A stretch of DNA of 64,000 nt from Mycobacterium angelicum (GTDB taxonomy: Bacteria > Actinomycetota > Actinomycetes > Mycobacteriales > Mycobacteriaceae), in assembly GCF_002086155.1 (NCBI RefSeq), contig NZ_MVHE01000019.1, positions 1 to 64,000 of the forward strand, written 5' to 3'. Below the pieces are notes generated by a model. It made no database searches. It saw only the letters and a program-made list of their open reading frames with translations, and was not told the DNA's origin. The position numbers were made by a program, and so were the translations under genes. Shown here in pieces: positions 8,551 through 18,371 of the stretch (position 1 is its first letter; each line of letters starts with the position of its first letter).

Positions 8551-11500
8551 ATGATGGCTCAGGTCGAGACGGTTACCGTCTTGTTCACCGACTTGGTCGA
8601 TTCGACCGCGCTGGCCTCCCGGGTCGGTCCGGAGCGCGCCGAGGAGTTGCGGGTCGAGCATTTCCGGCTGTTGCGGGAAGCGGTCGTGGGGGCCAACGGT
8701 GTCGAGGTCAAGAACACCGGCGACGGGTTGATGGTGTCGCTGCCGTCGGCGGTGGCGGCTGTCGAATGCGCCCAGGCGATCCAGCAGCGTCATGAGCTGC
8801 GTAACCGTCGCGCCGCCGAACAGCTGTTGGTGCGGGTCGGAATCAGCATGGGCGATGCGACTCGCTCGGAGGGCGATGTGTTCGGCGTCCCGGTGGTGGA
8901 GGCGGCGCGGCTGTGCGCCAAGGCCAATCCGGGTCAAGTGTTGCTGTCCAACGTCACCCGGGTGATGGTCGGTCGTCGCGGCGAGCACACCTTTCGCTCG
9001 GTGGGCGACCTCGAACTCAAGGGGCTGCCCGAGCCGGTGGCGGCCTGCGAGCTGTTGTGGGCCTCGCTGGAGTCGGCGACCTCCCCATTGCCGCCGCGGC
9101 TGCAGGTGTTGCCGTTGACCGACTATGTGGGCCGCGAAGCCATCCGCGAGCGGCTGTCGGAGGTGTGCCAGCTCGCGATGGACGGCACCCGCCAGGTGGT
9201 GCTGATCAGCGGGGAGCCGGGAATCGGCAAGACCCGGTTGGCCATTCAGGTGGTCTCGGAGGCGCATGCCGATGGCGCGAATGTGCTTTTCGGGCATTGT
9301 GACGAGGAGCTGGCAGCCGCGTATCAGCCGTGGGTGCAGGCGTTGCGGGGGTTGATCGAGTACGCGCCGATCGAGGTGCTGGCCCGCCATGTGAGCGAGC
9401 ACGGCGGTGAATTGTGCCGGCTGGTACCCGAGTTGGCGCGCCGGCTGCCCAATGTGCCGGCCCCTCGGGTCAGCGACCAGGCCACCGAGCGCTGCCTGTT
9501 GTTCGGGGCGGTCGTCGGGCTGCTGGAGTGCGCGGCCGCCCAAGGGCTGGTGGTGTTGCTGCTCGACGATCTGCATTGGTCCGATAAGCCTTCGCTGGCG
9601 CTGTTGAAGCACGTGGTGGCGCATCTGGTGCATGCCCGGCTGTTGGTTTTGGGCGCTTACCGCGAGAGCGACATCGACGCCGATCATCCGCTGAGTTCGT
9701 TGCTGGCCGACCTGCGCCGGGAACCCGCGGTGGAGTGGGTGGCCCTCGGGGGTTTGGCCCAGCGCGAAGTGGAGTCGCTGATTGCGGCCGCCGCGGGTCG
9801 ACAGCTGACCGCCAAGGAGCTCAAGCTGGCCGAGGCGGTGTGTCTGGAAAGCGACGGCAACCCGTTTTTCGTCACCGAAATCCTGCGCGATCTCTTCGAG
9901 TCGGGGGGAGTGGAGCGCGCCGACGGCGGCCGCTATGTGGTGACCGCCGATATCGGAGAGCTCACCCTGCCGCGCAGTGTGCGCGATGTGATCACGCAGC
10001 GGATCCATCGGCTGGGTCCCGACGCCGTCAGCATTCTGGACGCCGCGGCGGTGATCGGTTTCGAGTTCGACCTGGAGTTGTTGTCGGTGGTCACCGGGCG
10101 TCGCGAGGACGACCTGCTGGCGGCGCTGGAGTCGGCGGTGGCCGGATCGCTGTTGCGGGAAAGCCCACAAACGTTGGGGCGCTTCGTATTCGCGCACGCG
10201 CTGATCAATCACACCCTCTGCGAGGACCTGAGCCGGACCCGGCGCGCGCGGCTGCATCGGCGCATCGCCCAAGCCATCGAGGACACTGCGGGGCAGAACA
10301 TCGATGAGCGCTTCGGCGAGCTGGCCCACCACTGGGCCGCGGCCGGCCAGGCGGCCAGCTCGGCCAAGGCGATTTCCTATGCCCGGCGCGCCGGCGAGCG
10401 CGCCCTGGCACAGCTGGCCCCCGACGAGGCGCTGCGCTGGTTCGACCAGGCTCTCGACCAGCTGGCCACCGTGGGCGACGACAACACGGCCGAGCGCTGC
10501 GACCTGATGATCCTGATGGGCGAAGCCCAACGCCAGACCGGAGAACCGATCTATCGGGACACCTTGCTGGCCGCCGGCGAACTCGCCGCGCGGCTCGGCG
10601 ACGGCGAGCGGATGGCCAAAGCGGCCATCGCCAACACCCGCGGCTGGCCGAGCAACGTCGTCGACGTCGACGCCGAGCGGGTCGCCGCGCTGCAGTCGGC
10701 CATCGAGGTGCTGCCCGCCGAGTCGCCGCATCGCCCCCTGCTGCTGGCGCAGTTGGCCGCCGAGGCCTGTGCCGCTTGGGATTTCACCACTCGGGTACGC
10801 CCGCTCATCGACGAAGCCCAGGAGTTGGCGCGTCAGAACTGCGACAAATACACACTGGCGCGGGTGCTGACGTTGGTCAGCGCGGCGCAGGTGGTACGGC
10901 CCGACCTCACTGCCGAGCGGCTGGGGCTCACCGCCGAGCTGCAGGCTCTGGCCGACGGGATCGATGACCCGCACCTGGGATGCATGGCCGCGGCGATGAG
11001 ATTTTTCGCCACCGTCGAAATCGCCGACGGCGACCAAGCGCGCCAGTGCGCCCACCGGGTCTGGCAGCTCTCCGAGCGCACCGGTCAACCCTGGATGCGT
11101 TGGCTGGCACTGTTTTTGGCCACAGCGACCGCGGCGCTGGGCGGCCAAATCGAGCTCGCCGAGCAGCACGCCAGCGATGCGCTGGCAATCGGGATGGCCA
11201 TCGGCTTTCCCGATGCGGTCTTTCTCTACAGCCCCCAGTTTCACTATCTGCGGTACGAACAGGACCGTCTCGACGAGGAAATCATCGACGCGAACATTCA
11301 GATGCGAAAAGTCGCGCCACGGCTGTCGTCGATTCCGGCCCGGCTCGCGTTCTACCTCACCGAAGTCGGGCGCCTGCCGGAGGCCGCCGAACTGCTCGAC
11401 GAAGCCACCCAAGCCGGTCTGGGCTCGCTCAACCACGACGATCTGCGGCTGTATGCCCTGGCGCACTGGGGCCTGACCGCGGTGCGCGTCGGTAATCGCG

Positions 11501-11883
11501 ATGCCGCCGCGGAAATCTATGACCTGCTCTACCCCTACCGCACCCAGCTGATTTACCCGGTGCCGATTGCCTTCTCCTCCGCCCACGCGATTCTGGGACA
11601 CCTGGCGGGCGCGCTGGATCGTTACGACGACGCCGAACATCACTTCGCCGCCGCCACCGCGCTGCACGAGCGCATCGGTGCGCCGCTGTTCGAGGCACGC
11701 AACCTGCTCTATTGGGCCCAGATGCTGCTGACGCGAAACGCCGAGCAAGACACGCCCCGCGCAGTGGAGTTGCTGCACCTCGCCCGTGACACCGCCCGCG
11801 ACTTAGGGGGAGCGGCAATCGTCAGGCAGACAACACATCTCATCGACGCCACCGAAGCAGTGCTGAACAGGAGTGGGTTATGA
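8551..11883 (+). CDS. Class III nucleotide cyclase fused to AAA/STAND ATPase and helical repeat region
   Basis: About 1110 residues from the ATG at 8551 (or 8554), with GGAGGG just upstream. Residues ~6-180 are a class III cyclase homology domain: the first metal Asp in V-L-F-T-D-L-V-D-S-T, and K-N-T-G-D-G with the substrate Lys and second Asp. In V-V-E-A-A-R-L the usual transition-state Asn is Glu while the Arg is kept, so activity may be weak or altered. A P-loop ATPase follows (S-G-E-P-G-I-G-K-T, ~residue 230; L-L-L-D-D-L-H-W). The last ~500 residues are TPR-like helices. It resembles M. tuberculosis Rv1358/Rv0386 types but ends without the LuxR DNA-binding domain. It overlaps the next gene by ATGA, linking cAMP production to a cAMP-binding transporter-lipase. 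Confidence 0.88.
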   Translation: MMAQVETVTVLFTDLVDSTALASRVGPERAEELRVEHFRLLREAVVGANGVEVKNTGDGLMVSLPSAVAAVECAQAIQQRHELRNRRAAEQLLVRVGISMGDATRSEGDVFGVPVVEAARLCAKANPGQVLLSNVTRVMVGRRGEHTFRSVGDLELKGLPEPVAACELLWASLESATSPLPPRLQVLPLTDYVGREAIRERLSEVCQLAMDGTRQVVLISGEPGIGKTRLAIQVVSEAHADGANVLFGHCDEELAAAYQPWVQALRGLIEYAPIEVLARHVSEHGGELCRLVPELARRLPNVPAPRVSDQATERCLLFGAVVGLLECAAAQGLVVLLLDDLHWSDKPSLALLKHVVAHLVHARLLVLGAYRESDIDADHPLSSLLADLRREPAVEWVALGGLAQREVESLIAAAAGRQLTAKELKLAEAVCLESDGNPFFVTEILRDLFESGGVERADGGRYVVTADIGELTLPRSVRDVITQRIHRLGPDAVSILDAAAVIGFEFDLELLSVVTGRREDDLLAALESAVAGSLLRESPQTLGRFVFAHALINHTLCEDLSRTRRARLHRRIAQAIEDTAGQNIDERFGELAHHWAAAGQAASSAKAISYARRAGERALAQLAPDEALRWFDQALDQLATVGDDNTAERCDLMILMGEAQRQTGEPIYRDTLLAAGELAARLGDGERMAKAAIANTRGWPSNVVDVDAERVAALQSAIEVLPAESPHRPLLLAQLAAEACAAWDFTTRVRPLIDEAQELARQNCDKYTLARVLTLVSAAQVVRPDLTAERLGLTAELQALADGIDDPHLGCMAAAMRFFATVEIADGDQARQCAHRVWQLSERTGQPWMRWLALFLATATAALGGQIELAEQHASDALAIGMAIGFPDAVFLYSPQFHYLRYEQDRLDEEIIDANIQMRKVAPRLSSIPARLAFYLTEVGRLPEAAELLDEATQAGLGSLNHDDLRLYALAHWGLTAVRVGNRDAAAEIYDLLYPYRTQLIYPVPIAFSSAHAILGHLAGALDRYDDAEHHFAAATALHERIGAPLFEARNLLYWAQMLLTRNAEQDTPRAVELLHLARDTARDLGGAAIVRQTTHLIDATEAVLNRSGL

Positions 11884-14800
11884 CAGGCAGGATCGCACCG
11901 GCACGGGGGAGCGGTTGCACCGACACCGCCGACCGGGTCAGCGACAACGTTCGAAGCGCTGCCATCGTGGCGGCGGACACGGTTTCGGCCAACGGAGGAC
12001 GCCAGCGGATCCGCAACCCGCGTGGGCCGCTCATCCGGCGCCGCCAGCCGTCGCCAACGGCGGTGTTGCTTGTCGCGGGCCTCGGTGCCGGTTTGGCTTT
12101 TCTGGACTCCACGATCGTCAACATCGCCTTCCCGGCCATCCAGCGGCACTTCCATAGTGGCGGCATCGGCACCGTGTCGTGGGTGCTCAATGCCTACAAC
12201 ATCGCGTTGGCTGCGGTCCTGGTGGCCGGCGGCCGGCTCGCCGACCTATTCGGGCGCAAGCGAATCTTCATCTACGGTGTCGTATTGTTCACGATCGCAT
12301 CCGCTTTGTGCGCGGTGGCCGAAACCGTCGGAGAGTTGATTGCGTTCCGGGTGCTGCAGGGCGTTGGTGCCGCGGTCTTGGTACCGGCCTCGCTCGGGCT
12401 TGTCGTCGAGAGCTTGGACCCGGCGCACCGCGCGCGCGGCGTAGGCATGTGGAGCGCGGCAGCCGCGGTCGCAGCGGGCTTGGGCCCGCCGATCGGCGGT
12501 GCCCTGGTGCAGGCATTGAGCTGGCGCTGGGTCTTTCTGGTGAATCTGCCGCTGGGCATTGTGGCGGTGCTGGTGGCTCGGCGGAGTCTGGTCGAAAGCC
12601 GCGCCGCAGGGCGCCGGCGAGTGCCCGACTTGCGGGGTGCCGTGCTGCTGGCCATGGCGCTGGGGTTTATGACGTTCGGGTTGATCAAGGGTCCCGACTG
12701 GGGCTGGGGCAGCGTGGGCGTCATCGGTTCCCTGGTGGCCGCGACGGGTGCGATGGCCGGATTTGTCATCAGCTCGCGCAAGCACCCCACACCCTTGATA
12801 GAGCCGGCGTTCTTGCGTATCCGATCGTTCGTAGTCGGCAATACGCTAACGCTGATCGCCACCGCCGGGTTCTACGCCTATCTGCTGACCCACGTGTTGT
12901 TCCTGAACTACGTGTGGGGTTACAACCTGTTGCGAGCCGGCCTGGCGGTCGCTCCCGCCGCGTTCGTCGCGGCCGTCGTCGCCGCGGTGCTCGGCCGCGT
13001 CGCTGACCGTCATGGTTACCGCATCGTCATCGTCGCCGGTGCGCTGATCTGGGTGGCGAGTCTGCTCTGGTACATCGAACGGGTCGGATCAAAGCCCGAT
13101 TTCCTGGGTGCCTGGCTGCCCGGCCAGATATTGCAGGGCATCGGGTTCGGCGCGACGTCGCCCATGCTCGGCGGTGCCGCGCTGGCCGGTTTGGCTGCCG
13201 GCGGCAGTTACGCCACCGCATCGGCGGTGGTGAGCAGTGCCCGCCAGATCGGTGCCGTGCTCGGCATCGCGCTGCTGGTGGTGGTGGTCGGTACACCGGC
13301 TCGCGGCGCCGCCGAAGAGGCGCTGCGACGTGGTTGGGTGCTGTCCGCGATCTGCTTTGCGGTCGTCGCGGTCGCAGCGGTGTTCTTCGGCCGTACCCGC
13401 CAGGTCACCGGCGACACGGTTGAGCGCGAGCCGGCGCCGCAGATCGATGTGCTGGGATCACGGTCGGCACCCCGGCACGCCGCGTCCGCCCCACTCCCGT
13501 CGGCCGCATCCAGCCAAGTGGATCCACTTCGGGGCTTGCCGCTGCTTGCCGGGCTGGGCCCGGCCGCCCTGGCCGAAGTGCGTAACTGCGCCGAGCACGT
13601 TGAGCTGCAGGCGGGCTCGTACCTCTTCCGGGCGGGTGAGGTGTCCGACGCGCTCTACGTGGTGCGCAACGGGCGCCTGCAGGTGCTGCGCGACGGCGTC
13701 GTGGTCACCGAGTTGGGTCGCGGCGAGGTCGTCGGCGAACTCGGATTGCTTATCGAGGCGCCGCGATCAGCCTCCATTCGCGCCGTGCGCGACTCCACGC
13801 TGCTGCGCCTGACCAAGGCCCAATTCGACAGGATTTCCGACGCGGGCGTCCTCGCGGCGCTGGTCAAAGCCTTGGCCACCCGGTTACACCGGGTGCCGCC
13901 ACCCGCCGTCCCGCACATACCGGCACCCGAGGTGGTCATCGCCGTGATCGGTGTCGATCAACGGGCGCCGGTATCGATGGTGGCCACCCAGCTGTGTGCC
14001 GGGCTGGCGGGCCGGCTGAAGGTGGTCCACCCCAGCCGCGTCGACCGCGACGGCTTGGAACGCGCCGAGCAGGCCGCGGACAAGGTGTTGTTGCACGCGA
14101 AGGCCGACGACGCCGACTGGCGCGACTTCTGCCTGCGCGTCGCCGACCGGGTCGTGCTGGTGGCGGTCGACCCGGCCCCGCCGGCGCAACCCCTGCCGGC
14201 CCGAGCCGTCGGTGCCGACCTCGTGCTGGCCGGAGCGCCGGCAAGCCGGCAACACCGGCGGGCGTGGGAAGAATTGATCACACCGCGCTCGACGCATACG
14301 GTCCGCACCGCACACGCGACCGCCGACCTGCGTCCGCTCGCCGCACGCCTGGCCGGCCACTCGGTCGGACTGGTCCTCGCCGGCGGGGCCGCACGAGCCT
14401 TCGCCCACCTCGGGGTGCTCGAGGAACTGGAGGCCGGCGGTGTCAGGGTCGACCGCATCGCCGGCACCAGCTTCGGAGCGATCATTGCCGCGCTGTCCGC
14501 CATGGGGCTGGACGCAGCGGCCGTCGACGCTTACATCTACGAGTACTTCATCCGCAGCAGCCAGACCGATTACACCCTGCCGACCAAGGCGCTCTTCCGA
14601 GGGCGACGCACCATGACCGCCCTCTACGACGCCTACGGCACCCGGTTGGTGGAGGAGCTGCCCAAGCAATTCCGTTGCATCAGCGTCGATCTGCTGGCGC
14701 GCAAGGCCGTCGTGCATCGCAGCGGCGTGCTCGCCGAGGTGCTGGCCTGTTCGATGTCGCTACCGGGTCTTTACCCGCCCAAACGCTACGACGGCTCGCT

Positions 14801-15152
14801 GCATGTCGACGGTGGCGTGCTCGACAACCTGCCGGTGACCGCGCTGGATCGCAGGGACGGCCCGCTGATCGCGGTCAACATCGGCGCCGGACGAGCGGCG
14901 CAGTCCGGCGCGGCAACCACCAACGGGCGCCCTGTCCAGGTGCCGGCCATCGGCGACACCCTCATCCGCACCATGACGATCGGCAGCGCGATGGCCTCGA
15001 CGACGGTGTTGGCGCAGGCCGACGTCGTCATCACGCCTGACACCAGTGGCATCGGCTTCGTCGAGTTCCACCAGATCGACCGCGCACGTGAGGCCGGCCG
15101 CGTCGCCGCTCGCGCGGTGATGCCGCAAATCTCGGCTCTGTTGCGCCGCTAA
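11880..15152 (+). CDS. MFS transporter - cyclic nucleotide-binding - patatin-like phospholipase fusion
   Basis: 1090 residues. After a basic N-terminus (1-55), residues ~60-510 are a DHA2-type major facilitator with about 14 hydrophobic segments and the loop G-R-L-A-D-L-F-G-R-K. Residues ~555-670 are a cNMP-binding domain with the cassette G-E-L-G-L-L-I-E-A-P-R-S, whose Arg contacts the cyclic phosphate. Residues ~835-1010 are a patatin lipase: oxyanion G-G-A-A-R-A, nucleophile elbow G-T-S-F-G near 864, catalytic Asp in D-G-G near 977. M. tuberculosis Rv3239c and Rv3728 have this architecture. Inferred role: moving a lipophilic compound and hydrolysing ester lipid at the inner membrane in response to cAMP. 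The start overlaps the cyclase stop. Confidence 0.92.
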   Translation: MTGRIAPARGSGCTDTADRVSDNVRSAAIVAADTVSANGGRQRIRNPRGPLIRRRQPSPTAVLLVAGLGAGLAFLDSTIVNIAFPAIQRHFHSGGIGTVSWVLNAYNIALAAVLVAGGRLADLFGRKRIFIYGVVLFTIASALCAVAETVGELIAFRVLQGVGAAVLVPASLGLVVESLDPAHRARGVGMWSAAAAVAAGLGPPIGGALVQALSWRWVFLVNLPLGIVAVLVARRSLVESRAAGRRRVPDLRGAVLLAMALGFMTFGLIKGPDWGWGSVGVIGSLVAATGAMAGFVISSRKHPTPLIEPAFLRIRSFVVGNTLTLIATAGFYAYLLTHVLFLNYVWGYNLLRAGLAVAPAAFVAAVVAAVLGRVADRHGYRIVIVAGALIWVASLLWYIERVGSKPDFLGAWLPGQILQGIGFGATSPMLGGAALAGLAAGGSYATASAVVSSARQIGAVLGIALLVVVVGTPARGAAEEALRRGWVLSAICFAVVAVAAVFFGRTRQVTGDTVEREPAPQIDVLGSRSAPRHAASAPLPSAASSQVDPLRGLPLLAGLGPAALAEVRNCAEHVELQAGSYLFRAGEVSDALYVVRNGRLQVLRDGVVVTELGRGEVVGELGLLIEAPRSASIRAVRDSTLLRLTKAQFDRISDAGVLAALVKALATRLHRVPPPAVPHIPAPEVVIAVIGVDQRAPVSMVATQLCAGLAGRLKVVHPSRVDRDGLERAEQAADKVLLHAKADDADWRDFCLRVADRVVLVAVDPAPPAQPLPARAVGADLVLAGAPASRQHRRAWEELITPRSTHTVRTAHATADLRPLAARLAGHSVGLVLAGGAARAFAHLGVLEELEAGGVRVDRIAGTSFGAIIAALSAMGLDAAAVDAYIYEYFIRSSQTDYTLPTKALFRGRRTMTALYDAYGTRLVEELPKQFRCISVDLLARKAVVHRSGVLAEVLACSMSLPGLYPPKRYDGSLHVDGGVLDNLPVTALDRRDGPLIAVNIGAGRAAQSGAATTNGRPVQVPAIGDTLIRTMTIGSAMASTTVLAQADVVITPDTSGIGFVEFHQIDRAREAGRVAARAVMPQISALLRR

Positions 15153-15212
15153 GTACGGGTGACCCCGATGTGGGCCAGGGAGAGAAATTTCATCGTCGAA
15201 AAGGACCAGAAC

Positions 15213-16583
15213 ATGACCGAATTCATGCGCAATATCGACGCGATTTCCTGGTCGCTGGAAAGCGATCCCCGGCTGCGCTCGACCGGAATCACGCTCGCGC
15301 TGTTGGAAAGGTCCCCCGATTGGGACGAAGTTCGGTACCGATTCGAGCTCATGACCCGGAAGATGCCGACGATGCGTTGCCGGCTTGTGGAGTCGCCGCG
15401 CCCGGCCCCACATCGCTGGGAGCCCGACCCCGACTTCGATTTCGACTTTCACCTGCGGCGGGTGACCGTGGCCGAACCGGGCACTTTCGACACCGTCCTG
15501 GAAATGGTGCGGGTGGCCACAATGGAGGACTTCGACCGCGCGCGCCCGCTGTGGACCGTCACGTTGATCGAAGGGCTCGACGGCGGCGAAGCGGCGCTGA
15601 TGTGCAAATTCCATCACGCCCTTACCGACGGGGTCGGCGCTCTTCAGATTGCGATGACCATGCTCGATTTCACCGAGGAGCCGCCAGAACGGCAGGTGTT
15701 AGCGGTCTTTCCGAACGTGCCACGTCGCAGCTGGGTCAGCGGATACGCCGACCTGGCTCGCTACCACGGCGACCTAGCGGCCAAGACGTTGGTCGGCGCC
15801 GCTCGCGGCGTGCCCGCGGTGTTGTTGCGGGCATTGCGGCGACCGCTGGACACCGCGGCAACGGTGACCTCGATGGCGGGATCCGTCTACCGCGTGGTTC
15901 GGCCGCTGGTCGGGGCGGGATCACCCGTCATGACCGAACGCAGCCTGGCTCGTCAGATCGGCGTACTGGAGGTCTCAACGTCGGCCCTGCGCTCGGCTGC
16001 CAAGCGTCGCGGCGGCACTCTCAACGATGCATTCATCGCCGGCTTGGTACGTGGACTGGGCCACTATCACGCAAAGCACGGAGCCGATGTCCGCGAGGTG
16101 CATCTGGCGATGCCGATCAGTTTGCGGTCCGACACCGACGATATGGGCGGAAACCGTTTGGCCCCAACGCGATTCAACGTACCGGTGGACATCGCCGATC
16201 CGGCGGACCAGATCGAGGCCATTCACCAACGCACGTCGGCGTTACGCGAGGAACCGTTGTTGTCCTACACCGACCTCGTGGCCGGAGTTGTGAACCTGTT
16301 GCCGGTGGGGGTGATCAGTTCGGTCGTGCGCCAGACCGACATCACCGCCAGCAATGTCCCCGGCGTACCGGTGCCGGTGTACATCGGCGGGGCCAAAGTC
16401 TGCAAATACTATCCATTCGGCTCGACGGTCGGTGCGGCGGTGAGTGTCACGCTGTTGAGCTACATCGACACCTGCGCAATGGGTATCAGCGTGGACAGCG
16501 GCGCGGTCCCTGACTACGACGTCTTCCACGACTGCCTGGTCGCGGGTTTCGACGAGGTGCTGGCTCTTGGGGGGAACCCGTGA
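15213..16583 (+). CDS. Wax ester synthase / diacylglycerol acyltransferase (WS/DGAT)
   Basis: The start is chosen at ATG 15213 (MTEFMRNIDAISWSLES) with AAGGA seven bases upstream. A GTG at 15159 would add 18 residues of no family character. 456 residues. The active-site motif H-H-A-L-T-D-G (HHxxxDG) is near residues 134-140 and the C-terminal domain has the P-x-x-x-x-x-N-V-P-G-type segment (ASNVPGVPVPVYIGG). These enzymes join acyl-CoA to diacylglycerol or fatty alcohol at the inner leaflet, filling storage lipid. It lies between two patatin-type lipases, and its stop overlaps the second, so synthesis and breakdown of an ester lipid are encoded together. Mycobacteria have many such paralogues (Tgs family). 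Which substrate is used is unknown. Confidence 0.93.
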   Translation: MTEFMRNIDAISWSLESDPRLRSTGITLALLERSPDWDEVRYRFELMTRKMPTMRCRLVESPRPAPHRWEPDPDFDFDFHLRRVTVAEPGTFDTVLEMVRVATMEDFDRARPLWTVTLIEGLDGGEAALMCKFHHALTDGVGALQIAMTMLDFTEEPPERQVLAVFPNVPRRSWVSGYADLARYHGDLAAKTLVGAARGVPAVLLRALRRPLDTAATVTSMAGSVYRVVRPLVGAGSPVMTERSLARQIGVLEVSTSALRSAAKRRGGTLNDAFIAGLVRGLGHYHAKHGADVREVHLAMPISLRSDTDDMGGNRLAPTRFNVPVDIADPADQIEAIHQRTSALREEPLLSYTDLVAGVVNLLPVGVISSVVRQTDITASNVPGVPVPVYIGGAKVCKYYPFGSTVGAAVSVTLLSYIDTCAMGISVDSGAVPDYDVFHDCLVAGFDEVLALGGNP

Positions 16584-18358
16584 GCGGCCAACGGCGCACG
16601 CCCCGACGGCGTGCGGCCGACAAGCGAACCGCGCTGCGGAGCCTTCCGATCTTGGCTGACATCGATGACGAACACCTCGCTGCGCTGTCGAGGATGGTGG
16701 AACGCCATCGGATTCCCGCCAACGAGTGGCTCTTTCACGCGGGCGATCCATCCGACGCCATCTATATCGTCGATTCGGGCCGGTTCGTGGCTATCAACGC
16801 CGATGGACACGTCGTCGGGGAGATGGCCTCCGGTGAGTCGATCGGGGAACTCGGGGTGATCGCCGGCGCGACGCGGGCGGCCGGAGTTCAAGCTCTTCGG
16901 GACAGCGCCGTCTGGAAGATCGCCGCCGATACATTCGCCGACGTCCTCGCTACGACTCCGCGCCTGCAATCGGTGATGTTGCGCGCAATGGCGAGGATGC
17001 TTCGCGAGTCGCGGTCTGCCGACATCTCCCGGCGTCCCAGGGTGATCGGCGTTTTGTCGACGGGGGATGTCTCTGCCGTCCCGACCGTCGACTCGATCGC
17101 CACTCACCTGGGCTGCCACGGTCAGACCGGCGTGGTGGCTCCGGCCGCTGACGCCACCGAAGGCGAGCATTACGGCGAGTTGGTGGAAGCGTTCAGCGCG
17201 ACACTCGATCGAGCGGAGCGAATCAATGATTGGGTCCTGCTCGTGGCCGACCGCGGCTCGGGCGAGCTCTGGCGGCGATACGTTGCCGCGCAAAGCGATC
17301 GGCTCGTGGTCCTGGTGGACCAACCACGTCCACCGAAAGCCGTTGATCCACTTGTCATCCAACGGCCGGTCCACCTGATCACGCGCATCGCAGAACCGGA
17401 TCCGAGTTGGTGGGATCTGCTGCAGCCGATCTCCCATCACCCCGCCAACGACGATGGAATCGCGGCGTTGGCCCGCAGAATCGCTGGGCGGTCGGTCGGT
17501 CTGGTGATGGCGGGCGGAGGCGTGCGGGGTCTTGCGCACTTCGGTGTCTACGAAGAGCTCACCCGTGCCGGTGTCGTCATCGATCGGTTTGGCGGAACGA
17601 GTACCGGTGCGCTGGTTGCCGGCGCCATCGCGCTGGGGATGGACGCCCGGAAGGGAATTGCCGCGGTGCGGGAATTCGTCTCACAGGGCTACCCCTTCGG
17701 TGACTATGCGATCCCTGTGGTGGCGCTGACTCGAGGTGGACGCTGGGATCGTCTGATTGAGAAATTCGCCGCCGGCACCCTGATCGAGCATCTGTCGCGG
17801 GAGTTCTTCTGTGTGTCTGCCGACATCATCAGCGGCCGCCAGATCGTCCACCGGCGGGGGAAGCTGTCGGTCGCGGTGCGCGCATCGATCTCGATCCCCG
17901 GTCTGTTGCCGCCCGTGCCGGACGGCGAGCATGTCCTGGTCGACGGTGGATTGGTGAACAACCTGCCGGCCGACGTCATGTGCGCTGATCCGGATGGTCA
18001 GGTCATCTGCGTGGATTTGCGTCGAAAGTACTTGCCGTCAAAGGGATTTGGTCTTTTGCCGCAGGTGCTTCAGCCACCCGGGTTCGTCCGGCGGTTCTTG
18101 ACCGGCACGGACGTCGCGCTGCCGTCGTTGCAGGAGACATTGCTTCGCATCGTGGACCTTGCGTCGGCCAGCAGGAATCTGCGCGAGCTTCCCAGAGTTG
18201 CGGCCATCATCGAGCCGAACGTCTCCGGGGTCGGACTGCTGAACTTCAAACAGGTCGATGCCGCCGTGGAGGCCGGCCGGGTCGCCGCCCGGGCAGCTCT
18301 GGAAGCTAACCCGCATCTGGTTCGCCCGGCTTCGACCCATCAAGTCGGGGTGGCTTGA
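16580..18358 (+). CDS. Cyclic nucleotide-binding / patatin-like phospholipase, Rv2565-like
   Basis: 592 residues starting at GTG in the WS/DGAT stop (GTGA). Residues ~20-140 form a cNMP-binding domain with G-E-L-G-V-I-A-G-A-T-R-A-A carrying the phosphate-contact Arg. The middle is a linker resembling that of neuropathy-target-esterase-type proteins. Residues ~300-470 are the patatin domain: G-G-G-V-R-G-L-A-H, G-T-S-T-G (nucleophile Ser near 341) and D-G-G-L-V-N-N (Asp near 455). Size and order match M. tuberculosis Rv2565. Expected activity is ester-lipid hydrolysis gated by cAMP. It has no transmembrane section, unlike the related fusion two genes upstream. Confidence 0.92.
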   Translation: MSGQRRTPRRRAADKRTALRSLPILADIDDEHLAALSRMVERHRIPANEWLFHAGDPSDAIYIVDSGRFVAINADGHVVGEMASGESIGELGVIAGATRAAGVQALRDSAVWKIAADTFADVLATTPRLQSVMLRAMARMLRESRSADISRRPRVIGVLSTGDVSAVPTVDSIATHLGCHGQTGVVAPAADATEGEHYGELVEAFSATLDRAERINDWVLLVADRGSGELWRRYVAAQSDRLVVLVDQPRPPKAVDPLVIQRPVHLITRIAEPDPSWWDLLQPISHHPANDDGIAALARRIAGRSVGLVMAGGGVRGLAHFGVYEELTRAGVVIDRFGGTSTGALVAGAIALGMDARKGIAAVREFVSQGYPFGDYAIPVVALTRGGRWDRLIEKFAAGTLIEHLSREFFCVSADIISGRQIVHRRGKLSVAVRASISIPGLLPPVPDGEHVLVDGGLVNNLPADVMCADPDGQVICVDLRRKYLPSKGFGLLPQVLQPPGFVRRFLTGTDVALPSLQETLLRIVDLASASRNLRELPRVAAIIEPNVSGVGLLNFKQVDAAVEAGRVAARAALEANPHLVRPASTHQVGVA

Positions 18359-18371
18359 GCGGCGGGTGGAC

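Noticed and set aside
8482..11778. 1098-codon open frame on the minus strand
   Set aside because: Mirror of the cyclase/ATPase gene on the plus strand. High GC keeps the complementary frame open, and it has no recognisable domain.
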